Positions 25,591 through 34,392 of a DNA stretch of 47,727 bases are shown one piece after another. The translations under genes were made by a program, and so were the position numbers. The DNA is taken from the NCBI GenBank assembly GCA_964591245.1, contig CAZPZZ010000011.1, positions 1 to 47,727 of the forward strand, written 5' to 3'. This stretch comes from CAZPZZ01 sp964591245 (lineage in GTDB: Bacteria > Acidobacteriota > Vicinamibacteria > Vicinamibacterales > UBA8438). The notes below the pieces were generated by a model. The model had not been told where the DNA came from and made no database searches. It saw only the letters and a program-made list of their open reading frames with translations. The stretch's first letter is position 1, and every line of letters begins with the position of its first letter.

Positions 25591-26424
25591 ATGGCAAGAT
25601 CTGCTCGGAGAGGTGTCTTGGCAACTACCCAGACCAATTTTGCTAGCAATGAGGGTGTAAGTTGGGTCACGGCAATTGCGTTCGTGGTGTTTCACGTGCT
25701 AGCGGTCGTCGCATTGTTCAACGCCACGTGGGGGGCGGTTGCTGTGGCAGGGGTCCTGCATTGGGTGTGTATCGGGTGGGGTATCGGGCTGGGGTATCAC
25801 CGATTGCACACACACCGTTCCTACAAGACTCCAAAATTGGTGGAATATTTTTTTGCCGTGTGTGGCACGCTGACGTTGCAAGGCGGCCCGGTGTTCTGGA
25901 CCGCGTTACACCGGATTCATCATCAACACTCGGATAAGCCGGGTGATCCCCATACGCCACGTGACGGTAAGTGGTGGTCCCACTTCCTGTGGACGATCTT
26001 CGGTGAAGAGCTTCACTCTGATACGAAGGTGATGGGGAAGTACGCGCCCGACCTGATGAATGATCGATTCTATCGCGTGCTGACGAGATGGCATTGGGTA
26101 CCGTTGGTGATCCTCGGTCTCGGATTGTACGCGGTCGGGGGATGGACCTGGACCTTGTGGGGCGTGTTTCTTCGGGTCGTTGTCGGGCTGCACTGCACCT
26201 GGCTTGTTAACTCGGCGACGCATCTTTGGGGTGCGCGTCGTTTCGAGACCACGGATGATTCGAAGAACAATTGGTGGGTTGCGTTACTCACGTTTGGCGA
26301 AGGTTGGCACAATAACCATCACGCCTACCCGACATCCGCGCGACATGGGATGACCTGGAGGGAGCTGGACTTGAGCTGGCTACAGATTCGGTTGTTGTCT
26401 TGGGTTGGGCTGGCCTGGGATGTC
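25591..26424 (+). CDS. Acyl-CoA/fatty-acid delta-9-type desaturase, cut by scaffold gap
   Basis: The first 278 residues of a membrane-bound fatty-acid desaturase. All three histidine boxes are present: HRLHTH (70-75), HRIHH (107-111) and HNNHH (240-244), in the order and spacing of stearoyl-CoA-type delta-9 desaturases. Hydrophobic segments at about 25-65, 85-105 and 167-205 fit the four-helix membrane topology. The enzyme inserts a double bond in acyl chains using O2 and a diiron centre. ATG 25591 is used; a TTG at 25618 has a better ribosome site (GGAGAGG), so the protein could be nine residues shorter. The extreme C-terminus falls in the N run at 26425. Confidence 0.92.
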
Positions 26425-26524
26425 NNNNNNNNNNNNNNNNNNNNNNNNNNNNNNNNNNNNNNNNNNNNNNNNNNNNNNNNNNNNNNNNNNNNNNNNNNNN
26501 NNNNNNNNNNNNNNNNNNNNNNNN
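26425..26524. other. Assembly gap (100 N)
   Basis: Exactly 100 N, so length unknown. It hides the desaturase end and the region before the histidine kinase gene. Confidence 0.99.
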
Positions 26525-26533
26525 GATAGCGCT

Positions 26534-27445
26534 ATGGACAGGTCTGGTGGTACCCGCAAACGCTCGGTTGTGCTTGTGGCCCTCCTCGGGGCCGGCCTCA
26601 TTACGGTTGCGGTAGCGCTGAACATCAGCTTTATCGTCGTCAACTGGCGGACGGGTTTACTCGTGTTGGCGGGCGTGCTGAGTTCCGTGGTGTTGGTGGG
26701 GGGGCTGGTACTCAACACGACCTTCCTGATTCGAGAAATTCGAAACAGTGAGCAACACGACGCTTTCATCCACGCGGTGACGCATGAGTTGAAGACGCCG
26801 CTGGCTAGTATCAAACTCCATCTCCAGACTTTACAGCAGCGTCAATTATCCGACGTGAAACAGCTCGAGGTAATCGAGACGATGTTGGACGATTCTGGAC
26901 GCCTACAGCGAATGATCGACCAGATCTTGCTCGCGGGTAAGACTGGCGCGGCGAGGCGCGTGGACAATCCTGCGGATGTGGATCTGTCAGAAGTCGTTGA
27001 TGAGTGTGTGGTGCTCGCTGGCAAGCGACATCATCTTCAGCAGGATGAGTTGCGTCTCGTAGAGGCCGTGCCGCATGGGATATTCGTGGTGAAAGGCGAC
27101 CGGGACGAGATCACGGCCGCCATCACCAACCTGGTGGACAATGCGATCAAATACTCGGGCGAGACGGTCCGCGTTGCCGTTGAAGTCGTTCGAACCGGGG
27201 CCCGCCGCGTCGCGATCATGGTACGTGATCAGGGAATTGGGATCACGGGGCATGAATTGACGAGAGTGTTTCGTCGGTTTTATCGCTTGCCGGCGGCGTT
27301 GGAATCGCGGGTTCGTGGGACCGGATTGGGATTGTCGATCGTGCACGCCGTTGCACGCCGTCACGGGGGGCGTGCCTATGCGGAAAGCCGCGGAGCGCTT
27401 CGGGGAAGCACATTCACATTGGAACTACCGTTGAAGCCGCTATGA
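26534..27445 (+). CDS. Two-component sensor histidine kinase
   Basis: A 303-residue kinase from ATG 26534, nine bases after the gap; the true start could lie inside the gap. Two membrane helices (about 10-36 and 41-66) bracket almost no periplasmic domain, so it probably senses something in the membrane or cytoplasm. HisKA follows with phospho-acceptor His84 in THELKTPLASI. The ATPase domain has the N box NLVDNAIKYS, G1 DQGIGI and G2 GTGLGLSI. The response regulator gene overlaps its last four bases. The signal is unknown. The desaturase upstream may or may not be related, since the gap length is not known. Confidence 0.93.
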   Translation: MDRSGGTRKRSVVLVALLGAGLITVAVALNISFIVVNWRTGLLVLAGVLSSVVLVGGLVLNTTFLIREIRNSEQHDAFIHAVTHELKTPLASIKLHLQTLQQRQLSDVKQLEVIETMLDDSGRLQRMIDQILLAGKTGAARRVDNPADVDLSEVVDECVVLAGKRHHLQQDELRLVEAVPHGIFVVKGDRDEITAAITNLVDNAIKYSGETVRVAVEVVRTGARRVAIMVRDQGIGITGHELTRVFRRFYRLPAALESRVRGTGLGLSIVHAVARRHGGRAYAESRGALRGSTFTLELPLKPL

Positions 27446-28179
27446 GTCGCGTGCTGATCGTCGAAGACGAAGAACACTTGGCGGCTGGCTTGAAGTTCAA
27501 TCTCGAGGCTGAAGGATTTTCCGCCGAGGTCGAGGAGAATGGGAAGGTGGCCCTCGACCGCCTTACCAACGGGGCGGCGGCGTTCGATGTGGTACTCCTT
27601 GATGTCATGTTGCCCGGTCTTGATGGGTATGAGGTCGTACGTCGGTTGCGTCAGGCGGGTCAGTACGTTCCGGTGATGTTGCTGACGGCGCGTTCGCATA
27701 CCGACGACGTGGTGAGGGGCTTTGAGGCTGGGGCTGACGACTATCTACCGAAACCATTTGACCTTTCGATCCTGCTCGCGCGGGTTGACGGACTGCTCCG
27801 TCGACGGACGTGGCTCCGCGGCGGCACGGCGGGTCCGGAACCGGAGCTTGACGAATTTCTGTTCGCGGGTAAGCAGATTGACTTTCGAGCCCAGATGCTC
27901 CGTTGGGATGGTATGGAGCAGCAGTTGACATTGATGGAGGCTACTCTGCTCGGATACCTCGTGCGTCATGAGGGGCAGACGGTCTCGCGCAAGGCGCTGC
28001 TCGAGGAGGTTTGGGGCGTGCGTCAGGACACGGATACTCGCACCGTTGACAACTTTATCGCCCGTCTGAGACGGTATATTGAAGCGGAGGCCTCAAACCC
28101 GAGGCATCTACTCACGGTTCGTGGCGTCGGCTATCGCTTTCTGGCCGAGCCGGATCCGGCGGTGGTGGAGTCGGCGTAG
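27442..28179 (+). CDS. OmpR/PhoB-family response regulator
   Basis: A 245-residue regulator: receiver domain at 1-120 with acidic pocket Glu8/Asp9/Glu10, phospho-acceptor Asp54 in LLDVMLPGLDG, switch Thr in LLTARS and Lys in LPKPFD. An OmpR-type winged helix occupies about 145-235, with the RTVDNFIARLRRYIE recognition helix and VRGVGYRF wing. It shares an ATGA overlap with the kinase gene and should be its cognate partner. The target genes are unknown; the hypothetical gene 54 bases downstream is a plausible member of the same transcript. Confidence 0.95.
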   Translation: MSRVLIVEDEEHLAAGLKFNLEAEGFSAEVEENGKVALDRLTNGAAAFDVVLLDVMLPGLDGYEVVRRLRQAGQYVPVMLLTARSHTDDVVRGFEAGADDYLPKPFDLSILLARVDGLLRRRTWLRGGTAGPEPELDEFLFAGKQIDFRAQMLRWDGMEQQLTLMEATLLGYLVRHEGQTVSRKALLEEVWGVRQDTDTRTVDNFIARLRRYIEAEASNPRHLLTVRGVGYRFLAEPDPAVVESA

Positions 28180-28233
28180 GGCGGGTACCACTGGGGCCTG
28201 AAACGGAAATGCACCAATTCTCTGTTTAGGATC

Positions 28234-28869
28234 ATGAAGCGACGTATTGTGGTGAAGCTCGTCCTCGGGGGCGGGGTGCTCGTCCTCCTGCCCTGGCTCT
28301 TCATGCAGACACTCCAGAACACGATTGCCGAGCCATTTGAACTAGACGGGGAGAGATTCTCGAACTGGACCCTGGTGGCTCCAGAGAGAGGAGCGTCAAC
28401 GTTTGTGGCTGTGGGGTTACGCCCGCCCTCGATGTTGACATCGACGCTGTTCAACGAGCTCTTCGACCGGACCATGTCGTCAATGACGGCACCGGGAGAG
28501 GACCTCTTGCCTCTTGTTTTTGCCCGTGAATTTGGGGACGGAGGTTTGTCGATCGCGGAACTCCTCCAGGTAGCTCGTGACGTTGGACTCGAGCAGGCGC
28601 CGCTCCGGCCGGTCTGTATGGCCGTGAAACGGGAGCCTTTCGCTGGGCGCACGCGAGAGTTCCACTTCGTAGTCATTGACATGCCAGAGGTCGCCGCGTT
28701 TCGCCGGGAGATCGCCGCGATGGCTACCGAACGCGGCGGCGGCGCAAGGTTTGAGCCGATCGAACCAGTGCTTCCGATTGCCGGTTCGGACACCGCGTGG
28801 GAGTCATGGTGGCCGCTCCATATCGACCGTGCGATTGACTGCCAAGCTCCGATCACGTTGTTGGACTAG
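28234..28869 (+). CDS. Hypothetical membrane-anchored protein
   Basis: I do not recognise this 211-residue protein. It has one N-terminal hydrophobic helix (about 7-25) after a basic start (MKRRIVVK), so it is either anchored or has an uncleaved signal. The rest is soluble, with no known motif; three cysteine or glycine-rich features that would mark a family are missing. It lies 54 bases downstream of the response regulator in the same direction and could be part of that transcript. Its TAG stop shares the tetranucleotide CTAG with the stop of the convergent serine hydrolase gene. Confidence 0.75.
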   Translation: MKRRIVVKLVLGGGVLVLLPWLFMQTLQNTIAEPFELDGERFSNWTLVAPERGASTFVAVGLRPPSMLTSTLFNELFDRTMSSMTAPGEDLLPLVFAREFGDGGLSIAELLQVARDVGLEQAPLRPVCMAVKREPFAGRTREFHFVVIDMPEVAAFRREIAAMATERGGGARFEPIEPVLPIAGSDTAWESWWPLHIDRAIDCQAPITLLD

Positions 28870-30116
28870 TCCACGATTGCCGCGTACACGAGGTCTTTGA
28901 ACTGCTCCCGAAAGCCACCGCCGCGCGACGGCGATACGGCTGCCATCACGACCGTGATGATCCCGTGCTCGGGATCGATGGAGAATCGAGTTCCGGAAGA
29001 GCCATCCCACCAGTATTCGCCCTCGCCGACCGGAAACGGGTAGCGGCGACTATCAAGAACAACGTTGAAACCGAGTCCCCATCCAGAGCCCGCCATGTAG
29101 CCTCTGCGGCCTAAGGGCAAGGCTGACGCGGGAACGTGGTTTCTGGTCATTAAATCAACGGTATCGGCACGCAGGATTCTGGTGCCGTCGAGTTCGCCAC
29201 GGTTGAGGAACATCTGCGCGAACCTCAGGTAGTCCATTACCGTCGAGAGGAGCCCTACGCCTCCCTCGATCAGTGCTGGGCGTTCCGTGAAGGGAACGTC
29301 TTCAATCCCGTACGGGTACAGTTCACCGCTTCCATCGTCGAGTCGATAGACCGTCGTGAGTCTGTCTGCGCGATCCTCGGCAGCCCAGAACACAGTGTCC
29401 GTCATGCCCAGGGGAGCAAAGAGGCGATCGGCAAGGAAGGTCTCGAATGGCTGGTTCGCCCAGACTTCCACCAACCGGCCCAGAATGGTTGTTGAGATAC
29501 CGTACCGAAAACGCGTGCCTGGGTCTTCAAAGAGCGGTACACGGGCTGCGTTGTCAACCATCTGCGGCAAGGTGATCGAACGGAGGCGGACTTGTTCCGT
29601 CCGGTACATGGCCGAGCTACGGCTGCCCAAGCCCGAGGTGTGTGTCAAGAGCTGACGGACGGTGATGTCGCCCATCCGTGGTCTCGTCTGCGCCGGGTTT
29701 GGTGCATCGCTATCAAGGAGCACCCGCTGATTCGCAAATTGGGGCAGGTATTGCGAAATGGGATCGTCGAGCTGGAATCGTCCTTCCTCCCAGAGCATCA
29801 TCACCGCGGTACTGGTAATCGGGCGGGTCATCGAGTAGAGGCGGAAGAGCGCGTCTGGGGGCATGGCCGCGCCACGTTCACGGTCCCGGAGGCCGAGCGT
29901 TTCGAAATATACCAGTTTGCCGTGTCGCGCCACGGCGGCGACGACTCCGGGGATGTCTGAGGCATTGATGTGGGCTCGGAGCGAAGCGGTGGCCTCGTCT
30001 AGTCCTGTCGAGGAAAGGCCGACCGATTCTGGCGTGGCGCGCGGAAGACTCTGTGCTGCGACTGGTTCTCCCACTACGGAACACATGAACACGAAGACGA
30101 GTGGCACTAGTTTCAT
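28866..30116 (-). CDS. Exported serine hydrolase-like (beta-lactamase/EstB fold) with altered SxxK
   Basis: A 416-residue exported protein (signal peptide about 1-22, VAAQS) of the class C beta-lactamase/EstB-like family. The nucleophile motif is SMTR at 95-98, so the lysine of SxxK is arginine; the codon is CGC, which is not one base from AAA or AAG. The second motif Tyr is retained in RYGISTTILG, and LLTHTSGLG and the C-terminal WWDGSSGTRFSIDPE are typical. Family members hydrolyse esters or amides. Whether an arginine supports the proton transfer is uncertain, so it may be weak, altered or non-catalytic. It is transcribed alone. Confidence 0.9.
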   Translation of the reverse strand: MKLVPLVFVFMCSVVGEPVAAQSLPRATPESVGLSSTGLDEATASLRAHINASDIPGVVAAVARHGKLVYFETLGLRDRERGAAMPPDALFRLYSMTRPITSTAVMMLWEEGRFQLDDPISQYLPQFANQRVLLDSDAPNPAQTRPRMGDITVRQLLTHTSGLGSRSSAMYRTEQVRLRSITLPQMVDNAARVPLFEDPGTRFRYGISTTILGRLVEVWANQPFETFLADRLFAPLGMTDTVFWAAEDRADRLTTVYRLDDGSGELYPYGIEDVPFTERPALIEGGVGLLSTVMDYLRFAQMFLNRGELDGTRILRADTVDLMTRNHVPASALPLGRRGYMAGSGWGLGFNVVLDSRRYPFPVGEGEYWWDGSSGTRFSIDPEHGIITVVMAAVSPSRGGGFREQFKDLVYAAIVD

Positions 30117-30225
30117 CCGGACGTTCCCTCCGCGTAGCTGTAGGTCTCAACTGCTTGACGTGAACGACACATGTTGTACTCGATTTTGTGGTGTCTGGGG
30201 GCTCGGTTCGGCACTGTGGCCCGGA

Positions 30226-30231
30226 TATAAT
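30226..30231 (+). promoter_or_regulatory. Candidate -10 element of the PQQ-like gene
   Basis: A perfect TATAAT in a GC-rich setting, 50 bases before the ATG of the next gene. No good -35 hexamer stands 16-18 bases upstream, so it may be activator dependent. A leader of about 44 bases would result. Confidence 0.45.
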
Positions 30232-30281
30232 CGAATTCTGCACTATGACCAGGTGCGTCGATTGAAGGGCGGGAGAAGGGG

Positions 30282-31523
30282 ATGACGAGATTGCAGCGCG
30301 CAGGAGTAGGTTCTGTGATGGTGGTGATGGGCACATTGGTGTGTGGGGTGACGGCGGTAGCCGGACAGGACTGGCCCCAGTGGCGTGGACCGGATCGTGA
30401 CGGTTCGGTAACGGCGTTCGATGTTCCGGCCTCCTGGCCGGCGCAGCTTTCCGAGCAGTGGACGATCTCCGTCGGGTACGGATACGCGTCTCCGGTTTTG
30501 ATCGATGACCGAATCTATATGTTTACTCGTCAGGGAGACGACGAGGTCATGACCGCACTGGAAGCTGACACTGGAGAGACGGTGTGGCGGGCGAGCTATC
30601 CGGCCCCGTTCGAGATGATGCCGGCGACCCGAAATCATGGGCCAGGCCCGAAATCGACGCCAGCCTATGCGGACGGTCGGCTGTTCACACTCGGCATCAG
30701 CGGTATTGTCACCGCGTTCGACGCCGGCACCGGCGACCAGTTGTGGCAGCGGCCCGCGGATCCGGTGGAGCCGCTCTATCATACCGGGCAGTCCCCCTTT
30801 GTGGATGGTGACCAGGTTATTGTGCATGTTGGCGGGCACGATGACGGAGCACTGAAGGGGTTCGACGTCGCTACCGGGGAAGAGCGCTGGAGCTGGAATG
30901 GGGATGGTCCCGCCTACGGTTCCCCGATTGTCGTCGAGCTTGAGAATACGCGCCAAGTCGTGACCTTTACTCAGGAGAATTTCGTTGGGGTGGCGGCGGA
31001 CACGGGGCGGCTGTTGTGGCGGCGGCCGTACACCACAGCGTCAACAACGACATCTCAGACGCCGCGGTTGTATGACGGCGATGTCATCGAGTCTGGGCGG
31101 GGGAACGGCATCACCCGCTTCCGGGTCGTGAGGGAGGGGAACGCATGGACGACGGAGGACGTCTGGCACACCGACGAGGTGTCGTTGCACATGACGAACG
31201 CAGTCGTTGTCGACGGGGTCCTCGTAGGGTTGTCTCATCTCAACAGTGGACAGTATTTCGGGCTCGACTTGGACACGGGTGAGGTGCTGTGGACGAGCGC
31301 GCCCCGCCAGGCTGACAATGCGTCGATTCTCAGTGTTGGGACTACGATCCTTTCTCTGGAAGATGATGCCGAGTTGGTTGTTTTGCCTCATAGCAGGACG
31401 GCGTTCGAGCCAGTGCAGCGTTATGAGGTGGCGGAAAGTGCCACCTGGACGCTACCGACCCTGTCTGGAAATCGAATGTTCGTGAAAGATATCGAATCCT
31501 TGACGCTCTGGACCGTGGAGTAG
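30282..31523 (+). CDS. Exported PQQ-like beta-propeller protein
   Basis: A 413-residue exported propeller of the PQQ-like (BamB-like/outer membrane) type. The signal peptide covers about 1-28 and is followed by the hallmark DWPQWRGPDRDG. Blade repeats appear throughout: ALEADTGETVWRA, AFDAGTGDQLWQR, GFDVATGEERWSW, GVAADTGRLLWRR and GLDLDTGEVLWTS. It lacks the PQQ-binding and active-site features of the long dehydrogenase at 17710, so it may be a structural or binding protein. Such short propellers often sit near secreted oxidoreductases; here no functional partner is evident. GGGAGAAGGGG directly precedes the ATG. Confidence 0.9.
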   Translation: MTRLQRAGVGSVMVVMGTLVCGVTAVAGQDWPQWRGPDRDGSVTAFDVPASWPAQLSEQWTISVGYGYASPVLIDDRIYMFTRQGDDEVMTALEADTGETVWRASYPAPFEMMPATRNHGPGPKSTPAYADGRLFTLGISGIVTAFDAGTGDQLWQRPADPVEPLYHTGQSPFVDGDQVIVHVGGHDDGALKGFDVATGEERWSWNGDGPAYGSPIVVELENTRQVVTFTQENFVGVAADTGRLLWRRPYTTASTTTSQTPRLYDGDVIESGRGNGITRFRVVREGNAWTTEDVWHTDEVSLHMTNAVVVDGVLVGLSHLNSGQYFGLDLDTGEVLWTSAPRQADNASILSVGTTILSLEDDAELVVLPHSRTAFEPVQRYEVAESATWTLPTLSGNRMFVKDIESLTLWTVE

Positions 31524-31629
31524 TGCAGTTGCGCCAAACCGAACGGCCCGCGCGAGGAAACAGTGGACCCTGCCTGCAGGAAGCAGCCGGCCGAACACTG
31601 GAATGTACATTTATGCGAAAGGGAGAACC

Positions 31630-32289
31630 GTGTCTCTGAGAATCAATGACACCGCACCGGACTTTACTGCCGACACTACCCAAGGCACTATCAATTTCCA
31701 CGAATGGATAGGTGAGGGGTGGACCATATTGTTTTCGCACCCGAAAGATTTCACCCCCGTGTGCACCACGGAACTGGGTTATATGGCTGGGTTGCAGCCG
31801 GAATTTGCGAAACGCAATTGCAAAGTGCTTGGTATCAGCGTCGACGGTGTGAGCAATCACGAGGCATGGTCGAAGGATATCGAGACGTCACAGGGGCATG
31901 CGGTGACCTATCCACTGATAGGCGATCCGGAGTTGTCGATCGTGAAGCTCTTCGATATGTTGCCGGCCGACGCAGGCGATACGGCGGAAGGACGTACACC
32001 CGCGGATAATGCGACGGCACGCTCGGTGTTCATCATCGGGCCCGATAAGAAAATCAAGGCGATGTTGACGTACCCGATGAGCACGGGGCGTAACTTCGAT
32101 GAGATTTTACGCTTGCTGGACTCCTGTCAGCTCACGGCGTCGAAGAAGGTCGCGACGCCCGTGAACTGGAAGCAGGGCGATGACGTGATCATCCTCCCGG
32201 CGGTGTCTGATGAGGACGCCAGAGCGACCTACCCAGATGGATGGCAGCAGCCGTTGCCGTATATTCGAGTGGTTCCGCAACCGAAATAG
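31630..32289 (+). CDS. 1-Cys peroxiredoxin (Prx6 type)
   Basis: A 219-residue peroxiredoxin. GTG 31630 is chosen because GGGAGA lies just before it and MSLRINDTAPDFTA is the standard family start; an ATG nine codons upstream (31603) would give an odd N-terminus. The peroxidatic site is HPKDFTPVC with Cys45, preceded by the conserved Pro38 and Thr42. No resolving cysteine is at the usual C-terminal position, and the length with its long C-terminal arm fits the 1-Cys Prx6 group, which reduces H2O2 and alkyl or lipid hydroperoxides in the cytoplasm. The reductant is unknown. It is followed by a probable terminator. Confidence 0.95.
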   Translation: MSLRINDTAPDFTADTTQGTINFHEWIGEGWTILFSHPKDFTPVCTTELGYMAGLQPEFAKRNCKVLGISVDGVSNHEAWSKDIETSQGHAVTYPLIGDPELSIVKLFDMLPADAGDTAEGRTPADNATARSVFIIGPDKKIKAMLTYPMSTGRNFDEILRLLDSCQLTASKKVATPVNWKQGDDVIILPAVSDEDARATYPDGWQQPLPYIRVVPQPK

Positions 32290-32320
32290 CGCTTGTCTGG
32301 TTCAAGATGTCTGGGAAATT

Positions 32321-32361
32321 GCCCGGATGGGGTCCGGTGGGCCTGTCCGGGCGTTTTGTTT
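32321..32361 (+). terminator. Probable intrinsic terminator after peroxiredoxin
   Basis: GCCCGGA (32321-32327) pairs with TCCGGGC (32346-32352) around an 18-base loop; GTTTTGTTT follows at once. It lies 32 bases past the gene stop. The long loop lowers certainty. Confidence 0.65.
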
Positions 32362-32452
32362 CTCATGTGGATGGAGTGGTGTCCTCTGTTGCGCGGCGCG
32401 CGAGGAGGATGAAGTGTGATGACGGTGGTTTGTGGCCGTCGAGAGAGCGTTG

Positions 32453-32935
32453 ATGCCATCATTTGACGTTGTGTCGGAAGTCGACATGCAAGAGGTCAAG
32501 AACGCGGTGAACCAAGCGATTCGTGAGATCGACACGCGTTTCGATTTCAAAGGAAAGAACGCGCGTTTCGATCTGGAGGAGTCGGTCATCACGATGCGAG
32601 CCCCGGACAAGTTTCAGCTCGGACAGATGTACGACATCCTCACGGCCAAGCTTGCCGCACGCAAAGTGAATGTTCTCTGCCTTGAGCGTGACGCCCCGCA
32701 GGAGAACGTCAGTGACGCCAGGCAGGTGATCACGGTCAGGCAGGGTATCGAAACCGAACTGGCGCGTGAATTGGTCAAGAAGGTCAAACAAACGAAACTC
32801 AAGGTGCAGGTCGCGATTCAGGGACAGCAGTTGAGGGTGTCTGGCAAGAAGCGAGATGTGTTGCAGGAGGTCATCGCGCTACTCAAGGAGACGAAGGTCG
32901 ATTTGCCTCTGCAATTCAACAATTTTCGAGATTAG
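32453..32935 (+). CDS. yajQ: YajQ-family nucleotide-binding protein
   Basis: A 160-residue protein whose length and sequence match YajQ (UPF0234) throughout: MPSFDVVSEVDMQEVKNA start, IDTRFDFKGK, and the C-terminal LPLQFNNFRD. The fold is two ferredoxin-like domains. In Xanthomonas and some other bacteria YajQ-like proteins bind cyclic di-GMP or other nucleotides, but this is not general, and the role here is unknown. ATG 32453 gives the standard start; the frame runs seven codons further up. It lies between terminators or gaps and seems to be monocistronic. Confidence 0.95.
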   Translation: MPSFDVVSEVDMQEVKNAVNQAIREIDTRFDFKGKNARFDLEESVITMRAPDKFQLGQMYDILTAKLAARKVNVLCLERDAPQENVSDARQVITVRQGIETELARELVKKVKQTKLKVQVAIQGQQLRVSGKKRDVLQEVIALLKETKVDLPLQFNNFRD

Positions 32936-33108
32936 GTGCCGCCCTGAATCGGCCCTGGCGCCAGCCCCACGGGCAGGTATGTCAAGGGTGGGGTGATGGA
33001 GCCTGCCGGCGAAGGGGCGGACGCGAGATCTACGCTCGTCAGAAGTCCTTGCATCCGGTGAGCATGTACTAGAGGATGTGGCCTCAATAATCTGAGGGGA
33101 GAAAATCG

Positions 33109-34341
33109 ATGCACACTCCGAGAGGACGACGATTGGCGCTGGGGTCGGTGGCCTTGGCGCTGGTTGCCCTGGTTGGCATGGGAGCTATGCTCAGCAATAC
33201 CCAGGCCGCGCAGGGAGATATGGTGTACGGTCCGATGTTCGAGGTCGACCCACTGTGGCCAAAGCCCTTGCCGAATCATTGGTTGCTCGGCACAACCATT
33301 GGCGTTTCGGTCGACAACCGTGATCACATCTGGATCATTCACCGTGGCGATTCGCTGGCTCCTGGGGAAGTTCCGGCGATACAGGATCCCCCGGTCGCAA
33401 CGGATTGCTGCGCCCCAGCACCTCCGGTGCTGGAATTCGACCAAGCCGGAACCCTTGTGGGGTCGTGGGGCGGACCAGGGGAAGGTTATGACTGGCCCAC
33501 CTCCAACCACGGGATCTTTGTGGACCACATGGACAATGTCTGGATCGGTGGGAACGGTGGCGCCGATTCGCACGTGCTGAAATTCACGCGTTATGGAAAG
33601 TTCCTGCAGCAGATTGGCGCCGCAGGGGCGAGGGCGACGGGGCCGGCCAATGCCCGGACCGGAGAGCCCACATTGGTCCGTGATAGCAATTCAACCGACA
33701 GCTTCGGTCGGGTTGCCAAGATTTTCGTGGATCCCAAGGACAACGAAGCGTACATCGCTGACGGTTACTTCAATAAGCGGGTGGTTGTGCTTGACGCTGA
33801 AAACGGAGCATTCAAGCGCTTCTGGGGTGCCTACGGAAATACGCCCGATGACACCGATCTCGGACCCTATGATCCGGATGCTGCTCCGGCTCAGCAGTTC
33901 CGGAATCCGGTGCACTGCGCCGAATTGTCTCTTGACGGGTTGCTCTATGTTTGCGATCGGGTGAACGATCGCATCCAGGTGTTCGAGAGAGACGGCACCT
34001 ATGTTGAAGAGCTGTTCGTAGCCAAGGAAACCCGGGGGGCTGGGTCGGCCTGGGACATCGCGTTCTCACGCGACACAGACCAGAAATACCTCTACATGGC
34101 CGACGGTGTGAACGAGAAGGTGTACATCATCGACCGTAAGGAGATGGAAGTCATTTCCAGCTTCGGTGACGGTGGACGTCAGCCAGGGCAGTTCTATGGT
34201 GCACACAGCATCATGACGGACTCGCATGGCAACATCTACACTACCGAGACGTTCGAAGGCAAACGCGTGCAGAAGTTTGTCTACAAAGGGGAAGGCCCGA
34301 TCCGCGCTCCTCATCAGGGCGTCGTGTGGCCGTCCAACTAA
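33109..34341 (+). CDS. Exported NHL-type six-bladed beta-propeller protein
   Basis: A 410-residue protein with a signal peptide (about 1-34, NTQAAQG) followed by repeats of the NHL/6-bladed (peptidyl-alpha-hydroxyglycine lyase-like) propeller: GVSVDNRDHIWIIHRG, GIFVDHMDNVWIGGNG, KIFVDPKDNEAYIADG, CAELSLDGLLYVCDRV, DIAFSRDTDQKYLYMADG and SIMTDSHGNIYTTET. A CC pair lies near residue 100. Function unknown; homologues are common in Acidobacteria and marine Gammaproteobacteria, where they are annotated only as exported NHL proteins. GAGGGGAGAAAA precedes the ATG. It is convergent with the cyclase gene, a strong hairpin lying between them. Confidence 0.9.
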   Translation: MHTPRGRRLALGSVALALVALVGMGAMLSNTQAAQGDMVYGPMFEVDPLWPKPLPNHWLLGTTIGVSVDNRDHIWIIHRGDSLAPGEVPAIQDPPVATDCCAPAPPVLEFDQAGTLVGSWGGPGEGYDWPTSNHGIFVDHMDNVWIGGNGGADSHVLKFTRYGKFLQQIGAAGARATGPANARTGEPTLVRDSNSTDSFGRVAKIFVDPKDNEAYIADGYFNKRVVVLDAENGAFKRFWGAYGNTPDDTDLGPYDPDAAPAQQFRNPVHCAELSLDGLLYVCDRVNDRIQVFERDGTYVEELFVAKETRGAGSAWDIAFSRDTDQKYLYMADGVNEKVYIIDRKEMEVISSFGDGGRQPGQFYGAHSIMTDSHGNIYTTETFEGKRVQKFVYKGEGPIRAPHQGVVWPSN

Positions 34342-34356
34342 GGTCCGTGTGAAGAA

Positions 34357-34385
34357 ACGGGGGGACAGCTTGTCTGTTCCCCCGT
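34357..34385. terminator. Bidirectional hairpin between convergent genes
   Basis: ACGGGGGGACAG (34357-34368) pairs with CTGTTCCCCCGT (34374-34385) with one G-T wobble and a 5-base loop. It lies 15 bases past the NHL stop and 7 bases from the cyclase stop. No T tail on either strand, so it is a terminator by position and stem strength only. Confidence 0.6.
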
Positions 34386-34392
34386 CGTCACT

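Noticed and set aside
26405..27445. Frame joining the desaturase end to the histidine kinase through the N gap
   Set aside because: The desaturase uses another frame, and the gap length is arbitrary; ATG 26534 gives a normal kinase.
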